DNA from: Rhizobium lusitanum
GTDB taxonomy: Bacteria; Pseudomonadota; Alphaproteobacteria; Rhizobiales; Rhizobiaceae
Assembly (NCBI RefSeq): GCF_014189535.1
Contig: NZ_CP050307.1
Span: 1,984,001-2,048,000 of the forward strand
Direction: 5' to 3'
Length of the DNA stretch: 64,000 nucleotides
The notes under the pieces are model-generated. The model did not search any database. It saw only the letters and a program-made list of their open reading frames with translations, and was not told the DNA's origin. Both the position numbers and the translations under genes were made by a program. This document shows, piece after piece, positions 1-8,738 of this stretch; the first letter of the stretch is position 1, and every line of letters starts with the position of its first letter.

Positions 1-481
1 AACCCACGGACAACAAGAGGAATAGCAGGCCCTCGACGGAGTAGGCCAAGCTGAGGTTTGTCGGATCGATGATCGTGATCGAGATACCGATAAACGCTAT
101 CATCAACCCAATAATGCCGGTCGGACCAATCCTCTCCCCGAGGAATATGAAGGTTATCGCCGGAAATACCACAGGAACGGTCGCCACGATCAGAGCGCTG
201 AGCGTCGATGGCGTGAGGAAAATTCCGTATCCCTCTCCGATAAAATAAAGAAAGGGGGAAAAGAAAGATAACAGCGCAAACGTTGGAAAATGCTCTCGCC
301 TGATTTTCTCATTTATACGGAATATCTTCTTCAAGATAAATATAAACAGCGATGCAATCAATAGCCTCGCCAATATCGCAGTCATGGGACTGTAAGCTAC
401 AAATACATCTTTCGATAAAATGAAATTTATAGACCAAAGAAACATGGCTAAGGTAATGGCTAGGTGAGGCAAAATCTTCAT
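1..481 (-). CDS. EamA/DMT-family transporter, 3' end cut by window edge
   Basis: About 160 N-terminal residues are visible, starting at the ATG at 481; the gene runs off the left edge. The translation begins MKILPHLAITLAMFLWSINF and holds five or six hydrophobic helices, with the TLAMFLWSINF start and the PVVFPAITFIFLGERIG segment typical of the first EamA repeat. Members are ten-helix inner-membrane exporters or permeases of small metabolites. It lies 88 nt downstream of the decarboxylase on the same strand and is probably the last visible gene of the 2970-1 operon. By inference it could export the product of the two upstream enzymes. The substrate cannot be deduced. Confidence 0.85.
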   Translation of the reverse strand, partial: MKILPHLAITLAMFLWSINFILSKDVFVAYSPMTAILARLLIASLFIFILKKIFRINEKIRREHFPTFALLSFFSPFLYFIGEGYGIFLTPSTLSALIVATVPVVFPAITFIFLGERIGPTGIIGLMIAFIGISITIIDPTNLSLAYSVEGLLFLLLSVG

Positions 482-569
482 GATCTCATCAACTCAAAAT
501 TCGCCTAATGAAAAAATTTACCCAATTTCCAGAGTTCCTGGAGATGAAATGTAGAAAAGTGCGGAGAGC

Positions 570-2138
570 TTACGATGCCGCCTCGGGAGCCATAGAATTA
601 ATGCCTTCATAGCGCGATGCATGCCGCTTGATGTTTTCTATAAGTCTTTCAACATCCGTTTGGTCAGTTCTGGGATTCATAACAACAAAACGCAGATAAA
701 CGGCTTCATTGTATATTGTTGTTGTCAGGTAAATATTGTTTTCCTCAATTATAAATTTTCGTAGCGACTTATTGAAGTCGTTCAGATCAACGTTATTATG
801 TTCTGGAATATATCTGAACAGAACAATATTGAATTCCGGTTTTATAGGAATTTCAATTTCATTGATTGAAGACAGTTTTTCCACAAACAAGCTTGTCGTT
901 TCAAAAATTCTCTTGATCAGTATTTCGAACAGCCCGTCGCCATAGATGGAGAGGATGCCCCAAAGCGATAGGGCGGCCGCACGTTTCGTGCACTCCGCAG
1001 TTGCCAGTCCGCAGTCATATTCATGACCCTCATCAGCACCTTCGGCAAACAGATAACGGGCATCCTGGCTAAATGCGAAGTATTTGTCCCGCGAACGCCG
1101 ATAGAACAGATATGTCGACAATGTCGGGACGAAGAGCATTTTGTGAGCGTCCCATACAACACTGTCCGCTCTATCGATCCCCTCCAAAAGATGACGATGT
1201 TCAGGTGAGAAGCTGACGGCCCCTCCGTGAGCGGCGTCTACATGCAGCCAGACATCATAGGCCTCACACAGGTCTGCAATCCGGCTAAGAGAGTCGAACG
1301 AGCCTGTTTTAGTCGCGCATGCCGACGCCACAACTGCGATGACAGGAATTTGCCGAGCTTTCAGGATTTGCAGGAGCTCGGCAAGCGCATCGGGATCGGT
1401 CCTGCCATTGCTATCAGATTTAACATACAGACATTGGTTCGATCCAAGTCCAAGTATTCCGGCCGCCCGCTCGATGGAATAATGCGACTCTCGATGAGCT
1501 ATGATGACCGGGCTCGTTTTGGAAAGAGGAAGCCCCTCTTTCCAGACACCGTCTAGAGCTTTGTTTCTTGCGGAAAGCAGCGCCGTCAGATTTGCCAAAG
1601 TTCCGCCCGAAGTAACAAGGCCGGAAAATGAGTCCGGCTTGAAGCCGAGCTTAACGCCCAATCGTTCCACCATGACCTTCTCAACGGCTGTCGCCCAGGG
1701 ACCGAGCTCGTAGATGGCCATGCCTTGATTTGCGACGTCCGCCGCAAGCTCAAAAAGCGATGCCATTGGCAAGGGTGGAGGCAACTGATGGCCTATATAG
1801 CCGGGATGGTGGACCGTCTGTGTGTTGGCGAGGAACTGACCGATCAAGGCGCTCGCCCTTGATGTAACCGCCTCCATATCTCCCGGATCAACCGGTGGAT
1901 TATTCTGTAAGGACTCACGCGCCTTGGCGATGTTTTCCAGCGGAGGTCTAATGGCGAGCACAGGGCCGGACCGGACCTGTGCATTTTTGAGATATTGTGA
2001 AAGCAAATGAACGACTGCCTCACCTGCCTTTGCGAAATTGTCTGCGCTGTAGAGCTGATCAATCAGCGACGTAACTGAATCGTCGCGCGCAGCTAAAATT
2101 CCAAAGTCTGATTTTCCAGACGCATTATTGATGGACAT
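570..2138 (-). CDS. PLP-dependent group II amino-acid decarboxylase
   Basis: 522 residues, cytoplasmic. Members remove the alpha-carboxyl group of an amino acid to give an amine. Visible motifs are TSGGT at about 176-180 (phosphate binding), His219 in HRESHYS (ring stacking), the HVDAAHGG aspartate at 301, and Lys333 in WDAHKML as the Schiff-base lysine. The length fits the 2,4-diaminobutyrate/aromatic amino-acid decarboxylase family (usually 480-520). A GGAAGG ribosome site precedes the ATG. It starts 34 nt after the stop of the YqcI/YcgG-like gene, so the two are very likely co-transcribed. The amino-acid substrate is not determined; the diaminobutyrate type (as in rhizobactin RhbB) is one possibility. 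The GC content looks lower than in the genes from 3217 onward. Confidence 0.9.
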   Translation of the reverse strand: MSINNASGKSDFGILAARDDSVTSLIDQLYSADNFAKAGEAVVHLLSQYLKNAQVRSGPVLAIRPPLENIAKARESLQNNPPVDPGDMEAVTSRASALIGQFLANTQTVHHPGYIGHQLPPPLPMASLFELAADVANQGMAIYELGPWATAVEKVMVERLGVKLGFKPDSFSGLVTSGGTLANLTALLSARNKALDGVWKEGLPLSKTSPVIIAHRESHYSIERAAGILGLGSNQCLYVKSDSNGRTDPDALAELLQILKARQIPVIAVVASACATKTGSFDSLSRIADLCEAYDVWLHVDAAHGGAVSFSPEHRHLLEGIDRADSVVWDAHKMLFVPTLSTYLFYRRSRDKYFAFSQDARYLFAEGADEGHEYDCGLATAECTKRAAALSLWGILSIYGDGLFEILIKRIFETTSLFVEKLSSINEIEIPIKPEFNIVLFRYIPEHNNVDLNDFNKSLRKFIIEENNIYLTTTIYNEAVYLRFVVMNPRTDQTDVERLIENIKRHASRYEGINSMAPEAAS

Positions 2139-2172
2139 GTAAGTCGCCTTCCAACGAGAATGGATATCGCCG

Positions 2173-2970
2173 CTACTTATGCTTTATGTTCAGCGGGCAT
2201 CGGGAAGGCGCGGGAGAATCGTCGCTATATAGAAAATACTGCTTCCATTCGCGGTTATGCTCGTCACCGTACATACTGTAATCCAGATGTCCTTCGATGC
2301 CGTCATATTTCATCCAGCGCTCTCTGATCTTTTGACGAACTTTCGGGCCGTAAGGCGTATCTTTGCCGGCTACAATATCGAAATTTGTTCTCGGTTGGAT
2401 CGTGAAGACGAGTGAATCAGACAGCACTCGGCTGCGGTGCTTTCCAAGAACAGGTGATGTGATGTTTACGAAGAGCTGATACTCATTGAAGCAAAAGCTC
2501 CATATCGGATCATCCGGATCAGCAGGAATATTTTCAGGCCAGCTAAAATTATCTTTATAATGAAGATACTGAAGTATATACCATGACGCATTTGAATATT
2601 GGTGGGATTCAATAAATGTTTTGTTTGGCTTGAATATTGCCATCAGAGGAGGACAGACGGTGCCTGTTCCGTATTTTTCCTTCAGTGTTTCGACATACTC
2701 CACGACACAAGAGGAGAAGTGATCGAGCGCCTCGGCTGTTTCCCAGCCATCGATAAAGGTGAGCAGGAGATATTTTTGATCCATCGCCTTCTTGGCAAAG
2801 ATGCATGGGAACGTTTCGTCGTTAATATGAGCAGATATCTGTTCCCAGGATTTCAGCTGCCAGCTTTCACCGCACTCCTCTTGAGATTTGGCTTTCATGT
2901 CTCCCATTTGCGCTGCCGAGGTGAGCAACGACGGAGAGTTCAGTTCAAGAAGATCGAATTTAATAGACAA
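2173..2970 (-). CDS. YqcI/YcgG-family protein, putative heme-dependent N-oxygenase
   Basis: 265 residues from a TTG start at 2970. I chose it because AGGAG at 2978-2982 sits 7 nt upstream; the longer frame to 3057 has no ribosome site. Family features are FPCIFAKKA near residue 55, NEYQLFVNI, and the IQPRTNFDIVAG block followed by VRQKIRERW near the C-terminus. YqcI/YcgG proteins include GntA (guanitoxin pathway) and, to my recollection, the azomycin enzyme RohS, both heme-dependent N-hydroxylases acting on guanidine or amine nitrogens. It is first in the operon with a PLP decarboxylase and an EamA transporter, which suggests N-oxygenation of an amine or amino acid. Family call is firm; catalytic role is inference. 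Confidence 0.8.
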   Translation of the reverse strand: MSIKFDLLELNSPSLLTSAAQMGDMKAKSQEECGESWQLKSWEQISAHINDETFPCIFAKKAMDQKYLLLTFIDGWETAEALDHFSSCVVEYVETLKEKYGTGTVCPPLMAIFKPNKTFIESHQYSNASWYILQYLHYKDNFSWPENIPADPDDPIWSFCFNEYQLFVNITSPVLGKHRSRVLSDSLVFTIQPRTNFDIVAGKDTPYGPKVRQKIRERWMKYDGIEGHLDYSMYGDEHNREWKQYFLYSDDSPAPSRCPLNIKHK

Positions 2971-3029
2971 ATCGCAACTCCTAATAATTGTGGTTCTTGC
3001 AATTACGAAGCAGCAAAAATCAGATGCGC

Positions 3030-3051
3030 GTAGATAGATTTTACTATCTAC
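3030..3051. promoter_or_regulatory. Perfect 22-bp inverted repeat upstream of the YqcI-like operon
   Basis: GTAGATAG (3030-3037) and CTATCTAC (3044-3051) are perfect 8-bp arms around a 6-bp AT spacer. It lies 60 nt upstream of the TTG start at 2970 inside an AT-rich stretch that also holds a TATAAT-like hexamer near 3117-3122 on the minus strand. It is a candidate operator or 5' leader hairpin. No regulator gene for it is visible in the window. Confidence 0.45.
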
Positions 3052-3216
3052 AGACATATACTTATGATTTTAGTGCTTATTGATGTATTTAATACTTAGA
3101 ATAGTAGTTCTATTCGGAAATTATACACACAGATACTGGACGGCTTGCGATTGGAGAATTTCGCAAACTCGATGGTCGCAAACCGTCTCTAAGGCCTGAG
3201 ATTGAAGGGAACCGCG

Positions 3217-4254
3217 CTACCGCAGGAGCTTGGTCCAAAGCTTGTCGTAGAGTTCGACGACTGTCGGATCGCAGGGCGGCACGAATTCGGGATCGGGCGT
3301 CCCCGCCGGCAGGTTCAATTCGGGAGCTTCGGCCAGGGCCGGATCCATAAATTTCTTGCTACCTTTGATAGCGTTGGAATATTTGGCGTAGTTGGACACC
3401 AAGGCTGCATTTTCAGGTTCCATCATGAAATTCAGAAAAAGCTTGGCGTTTTCCAAATTCGGAGCACTCTTCGGAACGACGAGATTGTCCATGAAGCCAG
3501 TGAAGCCTTCCTTCGGATAGGCATATTTCAGCGATGGCTTTTCCAAGCGCGCGCGCAACGCGTAGCCATTCCAGCTCTGCGAAACCTTTGCTTCGCCCGA
3601 AACCAGCAATTCCTTCGTTTCAGAATTGTAGCTCTTCACCCATGGCTTCTGCGTCATCAGCAGGTCGAGGACTTGCTTCAAATCCTGCGGATTGCTGTTG
3701 CAGCGAGGAAGCTTCAGATAGCGCAGGCTGGCGTTGATGACCTCGTTGACGTCGCGCAGCATATTGATCTTGCCCTTCACGCCGTCCGCCGGATCGAAGA
3801 TCTGCGCCAGCGTGTCAGGGTCGGTCTTGACGATGTCGGTATCGACGACAAAGGACGTCGTTCCCCAGGCCCATGGAACTGAATAATGACGACCGGCGTC
3901 CCAGTAGACGTCCTTCCACTTGTCGTCGACATTGGCGTAGTTGCTCATGCTGTTCGGCTCGATCTTCGCCAGCAGATCTTCCTTGATCAGGATCGCCACC
4001 ATGTAGTCGCTGGGCACCAGGACATCGTATCCGGTCGCGCCGCTCTTGATCTTGGCGAGCATCGTCTCGTTGGAATCGTAAGTATCGACGTGCACTTTCA
4101 CATCGTATTTGCTCTCGAATTTTTTGACCAAATCCGGTGGGGTGTATTCGCCCCAGGTATAAAGGTAGAGATCGCCCGCCGCCGATGCCGTGTTCGCCGC
4201 GAACGTGGCCGCCGCCAAGGCGATGCCGCAGGTTGAGAGAAATTTCAATTTCAT
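3217..4254 (-). CDS. potF: Polyamine ABC transporter periplasmic binding protein (PotF/SpuD-like)
   Basis: 345 residues with a Sec signal peptide (MKLKFLSTCGIALAAATFAA, cleavage near ASA-AGD). The mature start LYLYTWGEYTPPDLVKKFE, then YDVLVPSDYMV and YSVPWAWGTTS, are hallmarks of PotD/PotF polyamine-binding proteins. It captures putrescine or a related amine in the periplasm for the adjacent permeases. It is last in the minus-strand run ATPase-permease-permease-binding protein, 24 nt after the second permease. The neighbouring class III aminotransferase and aldehyde dehydrogenase support putrescine or another primary diamine as ligand. An extra pair of cysteines is present (CNSNP and PPCDP). 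The specific amine is inferred. Confidence 0.92.
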   Translation of the reverse strand: MKLKFLSTCGIALAAATFAANTASAAGDLYLYTWGEYTPPDLVKKFESKYDVKVHVDTYDSNETMLAKIKSGATGYDVLVPSDYMVAILIKEDLLAKIEPNSMSNYANVDDKWKDVYWDAGRHYSVPWAWGTTSFVVDTDIVKTDPDTLAQIFDPADGVKGKINMLRDVNEVINASLRYLKLPRCNSNPQDLKQVLDLLMTQKPWVKSYNSETKELLVSGEAKVSQSWNGYALRARLEKPSLKYAYPKEGFTGFMDNLVVPKSAPNLENAKLFLNFMMEPENAALVSNYAKYSNAIKGSKKFMDPALAEAPELNLPAGTPDPEFVPPCDPTVVELYDKLWTKLLR

Positions 4255-4278
4255 GGTAGTTCCCTTTTTTTGTTGGAC

Positions 4279-5082
4279 TTATTGGGTCTTTCTGGTTTTT
4301 CCCAGAATTGCCGACGTCAGCACGATGATCGTCGAAACGGCGATGAGGATGGTTGAAATCGCATTCACCTGGGGGGTGATCCCCAGCCGGAGCATCGAGT
4401 AGATGTAGATGGGAAGCGTCGTTGCGCTCGGCCCCGCGACCATGCTCGTAATGATGAAATCGTCGAGCGAGATGATGAAGGCCAGCAGGAAGCCGGACAT
4501 GACGCCGGGCAGCAGCAGTGGCAGCGTGACGAAGCGGAATGCCTGCACGCTCGTTGCGTAGAGGTCTGACGCCGCGTCCTCCAGGCTTTCGTCCATCGCC
4601 TCCAGCCGGGCCTTCAACGGCAGGTAGGCGAACGGTATGCAGAAGACGATATGCGCCAGAAGGACGGTTATCATCCCCAGCTTGAGCCCGATGGTGACGA
4701 AAAGTACCAGCGTCGAAACCGCACTGACGATTTCGGGCACCATCAACGGCAAAGTCAGGAGCGCAAGCACAGAACCGGTGTTTTTGATCCGCCGGCTGCG
4801 CGTCGTCGCCAGAGCCGCGCCCATGGCCAGCACCGTCGCAACCGAAGCCGCGACCGTGGCGATCAGAAGGGAATTGATGGCGGCGACCTGAATGTCGGAA
4901 TTTGCAATCACCTTCTGGTACCAGCGGATGCTGAAGCCGCTCCAGACGCTGACGGAATCTCCGGAATTAAAGGAATAGAAGATGAGAAAGGTGATCGGCG
5001 CGTAGAGGAAAACGATCGCCAGGCCGGCAAGGAGGCCGAAGCCCGGGAAGGTCCGAATGTCTTTTTGAGGTTTGTGAGCCAT
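4279..5082 (-). CDS. potI: Polyamine ABC transporter permease (PotC/PotI-like)
   Basis: 267 residues with six predicted membrane helices (first GLLAGLAIVFLYAPITFLIF). The EAA loop, EDAASDLYATSVQAFRFVTLPLLLPGVMSG (about 160-190), couples to the ATPase. This is the second permease subunit of an inner-membrane polyamine importer. The start ATG at 5082 is 10 nt after the stop of the first permease. Length and topology are normal for PotC/PotI. It is presumably co-expressed with the aminotransferase that lies upstream on the same strand. Confidence 0.93.
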   Translation of the reverse strand: MAHKPQKDIRTFPGFGLLAGLAIVFLYAPITFLIFYSFNSGDSVSVWSGFSIRWYQKVIANSDIQVAAINSLLIATVAASVATVLAMGAALATTRSRRIKNTGSVLALLTLPLMVPEIVSAVSTLVLFVTIGLKLGMITVLLAHIVFCIPFAYLPLKARLEAMDESLEDAASDLYATSVQAFRFVTLPLLLPGVMSGFLLAFIISLDDFIITSMVAGPSATTLPIYIYSMLRLGITPQVNAISTILIAVSTIIVLTSAILGKTRKTQ

Positions 5083-5092
5083 CGGAACCTCG

Positions 5093-5992
5093 TCAATGCG
5101 CGTTTTTGAGACTGTCGCCGGCCCGTCTGGCGACGGTCAGCAGCAGAACAAGGGTGACCGTCAGCAGGATCATCGAAACAGCAGCACCGAATGGCCAATT
5201 GCGCGAACCCTGAAACTGCATGACGATCAGGTTTCCGATCATCATCTTCTTGCCGCCTCCCAGGATATCGGGTGCAAGAAAGGAGCCAACGCTGGGAATG
5301 AAGACCAACAGGCAGCCGGCGACGATACCTGGTTTCACGATGGGGATGAGCACACCGAACAACACCTTGCGGTATCCTGCATAGAGGTCGTAGGCGGCTT
5401 CGATCAGGCGGAAGTCGAAACGCTCCAGCGCCGAGTAGATCGGCAGAATCATGAATGGCAGGTACGAGTAGATAAGCCCGAGGCCGATGGCGAAGTCAGA
5501 ATAGGCGAGCGGAAGCGGATCCTTGATGATGCCGAGCCACTCAAGGAGTGAGTTCACCGGCCCGTCGTCGCGCAGCACGAACAGCAGCGCGACCGTCCTG
5601 ATCAGCAGGTTCACCCAATAGGGTATGGTAATGAGAAAGAGCCAGATGTTCTTCTGGTTTTCGGGCCGCGTCGCGACGAAATAAGCGACGGGAAATCCGG
5701 CCAGCAGACAGAGGACGGTGGCAATCGCCCCCTGAAGCACCGAACGGCCAAAAATCGCCAGATAATCGGTGGTGAGAACCAGGCTATCGTCGAAGATGTC
5801 GCGGTCGAACAGAAAGCGGATATAGGCCTCTGGTGAAAACTGCCAGACGACACCGCCATAGGCACCTGGTTTCAACAATGAATAGACGGCCATGAGCCCG
5901 AGCGGCAGCAACAGGAAGATGCCGATCACGGCCAATGCTGGTCCGGCAAGTAGGGCGTTACGTCGATTGTGTGTGGGGTCGGATTTGCTCAT
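5093..5992 (-). CDS. potH: Polyamine ABC transporter permease (PotB/PotH-like)
   Basis: 299 residues, six helices, beginning near ALLAGPALAVIGIFLLLPLG. The EAA loop reads IEAAYDLYAGYRKVLFGVLIPIVKPGI. The central YLAIFGRSVLQGAIATVLCLLAGFPVAYFVA and NLLIRTVA segments are typical of PotB/PotH. It forms the membrane channel with the 4279-5082 permease. It follows the ATPase stop by 3 nt, so translation of the two is tightly linked. Nothing is missing compared with the family. Confidence 0.93.
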   Translation of the reverse strand: MSKSDPTHNRRNALLAGPALAVIGIFLLLPLGLMAVYSLLKPGAYGGVVWQFSPEAYIRFLFDRDIFDDSLVLTTDYLAIFGRSVLQGAIATVLCLLAGFPVAYFVATRPENQKNIWLFLITIPYWVNLLIRTVALLFVLRDDGPVNSLLEWLGIIKDPLPLAYSDFAIGLGLIYSYLPFMILPIYSALERFDFRLIEAAYDLYAGYRKVLFGVLIPIVKPGIVAGCLLVFIPSVGSFLAPDILGGGKKMMIGNLIVMQFQGSRNWPFGAAVSMILLTVTLVLLLTVARRAGDSLKNAH

Positions 5993-5995
5993 CGC

Positions 5996-7114
5996 CTAGT
6001 CCCCCAATACCCGCATGGCGTCGGGCTCAAAGCCAATGGCGATTTCCTGGCCGACATCAAACGCCATGCGCCCGCGCGCACCGCCTTTGGGCGCCCGCGC
6101 CACCAGTTCGACATCGCCCGCCCGCAACCTGAATTCGATCGCATTGCCGAGATAGATCTGCCCGACCACCCTCATCCGGAGCAATTGCTCTTCTGCAACC
6201 TTGCCTTCGGCGTCCAAGATAATTCGCTCGGGCCGGATCGACAGCGTGACCTTTTCGCCGGGAGCAAATGTCTGTGTCGCCGGGCTGGACAGAATAAGGT
6301 TGCCGACGAGGCGAACCCGGGCGCTACCCGGCCCGATGTCGACGACCTCGGCCGGCAAGAGGTTCGATTCACCGATAAAGTCGGCGACGAAGCGATTTGC
6401 GGGATGTTCGTAGATTTCGGCCGGCCGCCCGATCTGCTGCACGCTGCCTTGCGACAACACGGCGATGCGGTCGCTCATTGCCAGCGCTTCTTCCTGGTCG
6501 TGGGTGACGAAAACGAAAGTGATGCCCGTTTCACGCTGAAGGTTCTTCAGCTCCCAGCGCATTGCCTGGCGCAGCTTCAGATCGAGTGCGGAGAGCGGCT
6601 CATCCAGAAGCAGGATCTGCGGGTTCGGCGCCAATGCCCTGGCAAGCGCAACACGTTGTTTCTGCCCGCCCGACAATTGGTCGGGCTTCCGGTCGCCAAA
6701 ACTCTGCATGTGCACGAGATCGAGTATTCGCTCCACCCGGGCTGCGAGTTCGGCTTTCGGGACGCCTTTCATTCTCAATGCGAAGCCAACATTTTCCCTG
6801 ACCGTCAAATGCGGGAACAGGGCGTAGTGCTGAAAGACCGTATTCACCGGACGCCGGTTAGCCGGCAACCCGACGACGTCCCGGCCGAAAATTTCGATCC
6901 TCCCCTCACTCGGCTGCTCGAAACCGGCGAGAATTCGCAGAAGCGTTGTCTTCCCGCAGCCTGAAGGCCCGAGCAGCGTGAAAAATTCGTTTTCCCTGAC
7001 ACTGAAGTCGATCGAACGGAGCGCGACATATTCATTCGCTTTTCCGCCGTTGAAGACCTTGCCGACGCCCTGGAAAGAAGCGGCTTCTCCCACTGGACTA
7101 GCTATCCCCGACAT
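5996..7114 (-). CDS. potG: Polyamine ABC transporter ATP-binding protein (PotA/PotG-like)
   Basis: 372 residues. ATPase domain with Walker A GPSGCGKT (49-56), signature LSGGQ (147-151) and Walker B ILLLDEP (167-173), the switch histidine in VFVTHDQEEAL, then a C-terminal TOBE regulatory region with IRPERI. It powers the importer made of the two permeases downstream. It is the first transporter gene, 34 nt after the aminotransferase stop, so the run is probably one transcript from near 8525. Function is firm at family level; putrescine specificity follows from neighbours. Confidence 0.93.
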   Translation of the reverse strand: MSGIASPVGEAASFQGVGKVFNGGKANEYVALRSIDFSVRENEFFTLLGPSGCGKTTLLRILAGFEQPSEGRIEIFGRDVVGLPANRRPVNTVFQHYALFPHLTVRENVGFALRMKGVPKAELAARVERILDLVHMQSFGDRKPDQLSGGQKQRVALARALAPNPQILLLDEPLSALDLKLRQAMRWELKNLQRETGITFVFVTHDQEEALAMSDRIAVLSQGSVQQIGRPAEIYEHPANRFVADFIGESNLLPAEVVDIGPGSARVRLVGNLILSSPATQTFAPGEKVTLSIRPERIILDAEGKVAEEQLLRMRVVGQIYLGNAIEFRLRAGDVELVARAPKGGARGRMAFDVGQEIAIGFEPDAMRVLGD

Positions 7115-7148
7115 CTGGTTTGGCCTTTCTCACTGCGTAAGCAGAATT

Positions 7149-8525
7149 TCAGTTCTGGAGCGTCTGGGTTGCCGCGGAGATGGCGTCGTCGAGGACATCG
7201 ACGATGGTTTCGCAGTCCGTTTTCGAGAGGATAAGGGGTGGCGACACGACGATGCGATTGCCGATCGGCCGTATGATGACGCCGTTTTCCTTGCATCGGG
7301 CAAAGACCACGTCAGCGGCGTGGCTGGAGGCTGGAAACCCTTCCTTGTTCTGCCGGTTCGACACCAGGTCGATGCCCAGCATCAGGTGGCTGCCTCGAAC
7401 GTCGCCAACGATCTCATGCCTGAGAAGCTTCTTCGCATAGGCCTGCAAATGCGGTCCGACGTTGCGCACATGATCGAGCATGTTCTCGCGTTTCATGATG
7501 TCGATGGTTTCGAGCGCCGCCGCGCAGGCGACCGGATGCCCGGAATAGGTAAAGCCCATCGTGAACACGCCGTCCACGCATTGCGGCTGGCTGATGACGT
7601 CATGGACTGCATCGGACAGGATCGTCGCACCGAGAGGTATATAGCCAGAGGTGATCCCCTTGGCGAGGATGAGAATATCGGGAACGTGTCCGAACAGTGC
7701 CTCGGAGGAAAACCACTCTCCAAGCCTGCCGAAAGCCGTCACCACCTCGTCAGCGATATACAGCATGTCGTATTTCTTGCAGATTTGGTGCATCCGGCTG
7801 TGATAGCCCTGCGGAGCGACCAGCACGCCGCCCGCACCCATGATCGGCTCGGCGATGAATGCGGCGACGTTATCGGGACCCAGTTGCAGAATGCGTCGCT
7901 CGAATTCATCCACCAGAAAATCGCAATATTCCTCATCGCTCCTGCCATCGCCGCCGCGATACGTGTCGGCCGCCGAAACGTGATGAATGAGGTCTCTCCC
8001 GATCGCGTCAAAGCCAATTTTGGTCGCGTGAATACCGGTGAGATTGGCGGCGACATAGGTCGCCCCGTGATAGCCGTCGATGCGCGAGATTATCTTCTTC
8101 TTGTTCGGCTTGCCGAGCTGGTTGAAGTAATAATGGACAATCCTGATCGCCGCGTCGTTGGCGGTCGAGCCGCCGGTCGAATAGAAGACATGGTTGAGTG
8201 TGCCGGGTGTCAGGCTGGCAAGTTCTCGCGCCAATATGGCGGCCGGCACGTTCGTCGAGTGGCCGAACGGGTTGTAGTACTGCATTTTCATGATTTGAGA
8301 TGAAACCGCATTTGCGATTTCTTCCCGGCCATGGCCAACATTGACGCACCACAAGCCGGCAATGCCATCGAGATATTTCCGACCGGTGCTGTCAAGGATG
8401 TGGACGCCGTTCGCCTCGGTGATGATCTGGCTACCTTCAGCCTTGAAATTGGCGAAGTCGGCATAGGGGTGGATGAAGTGGTCGCGATCTGCTTCCCAGA
8501 CCGCAGCGTGTTCGAAATTGCGCAT
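7149..8525 (-). CDS. Class III PLP aminotransferase, putrescine:pyruvate type (SpuC-like)
   Basis: 458 residues from the ATG at 8525, which follows a GGAA site; a longer frame to 8588 lacks support. PLP residues are visible: Asp259 in IADEVVTAFGRLGEW and Lys289 in ILAKGITSGY, plus the STGGSTANDAAIRI phosphate loop and the DGYHGATY motif. The family transfers an amino group from putrescine or another omega-amine to pyruvate, giving an aminoaldehyde. Length matches SpuC (about 456). It heads the operon with a polyamine importer and is divergent from an aldehyde dehydrogenase, so amine uptake, transamination and aldehyde oxidation are genetically linked. The exact amine is uncertain. Confidence 0.88.
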   Translation of the reverse strand: MRNFEHAAVWEADRDHFIHPYADFANFKAEGSQIITEANGVHILDSTGRKYLDGIAGLWCVNVGHGREEIANAVSSQIMKMQYYNPFGHSTNVPAAILARELASLTPGTLNHVFYSTGGSTANDAAIRIVHYYFNQLGKPNKKKIISRIDGYHGATYVAANLTGIHATKIGFDAIGRDLIHHVSAADTYRGGDGRSDEEYCDFLVDEFERRILQLGPDNVAAFIAEPIMGAGGVLVAPQGYHSRMHQICKKYDMLYIADEVVTAFGRLGEWFSSEALFGHVPDILILAKGITSGYIPLGATILSDAVHDVISQPQCVDGVFTMGFTYSGHPVACAAALETIDIMKRENMLDHVRNVGPHLQAYAKKLLRHEIVGDVRGSHLMLGIDLVSNRQNKEGFPASSHAADVVFARCKENGVIIRPIGNRIVVSPPLILSKTDCETIVDVLDDAISAATQTLQN

Positions 8526-8587
8526 GCAGGTTTCCAAGTTATGATTTGCACAGAAAATAAGCAAGATTTTGTTCTGCCCGAAAGTCA

Positions 8588-8647
8588 CCCAATTGGGGGA
8601 CAGCAGATGCGATCTGCCACTGAACGCGCCGATGTCCCCCGAATGGG
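8588..8647. promoter_or_regulatory. 60-bp dyad in the divergent aminotransferase/dehydrogenase promoter
   Basis: CCCAATTGGGGGACA (8588-8602) faces TGTCCCCCGAATGGG (8633-8647); 13 of 15 positions pair, with 30 bp between them. The first arm itself contains the perfect palindrome CCCAATTGGG. It sits between starts at 8525 (minus) and 8739 (plus), as expected for a regulator controlling both directions. The LuxR-type protein at 11584-12474 is the nearest candidate to bind it. Confidence 0.5.
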
Positions 8648-8738
8648 TAACTTTTCAAATCGCGAGCGATCCTGTCGTTTGTGGCAACGATATTTCAGCC
8701 AGAGTTCGGCTGCGGCAAACAACAGGAGACATGGGAAC

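Noticed and set aside
3139..3187. Inverted repeat GACGGCTTGCGA / TCGCAAACCGTC as terminator of the potFGHI run
   Set aside because: 11 of 12 pairs, but with a 25-nt loop and no T tract on the minus strand; termination not supported.
6978..8303. Long plus-strand frame (441 codons)
   Set aside because: It mirrors the aminotransferase and ATPase genes on the other strand and has no family motif.
8331..8738. 136-residue N-terminal extension of the aldehyde dehydrogenase frame
   Set aside because: It is antisense to the aminotransferase start and includes the divergent promoter; the ATG at 8739 has a ribosome site and matches the family length.
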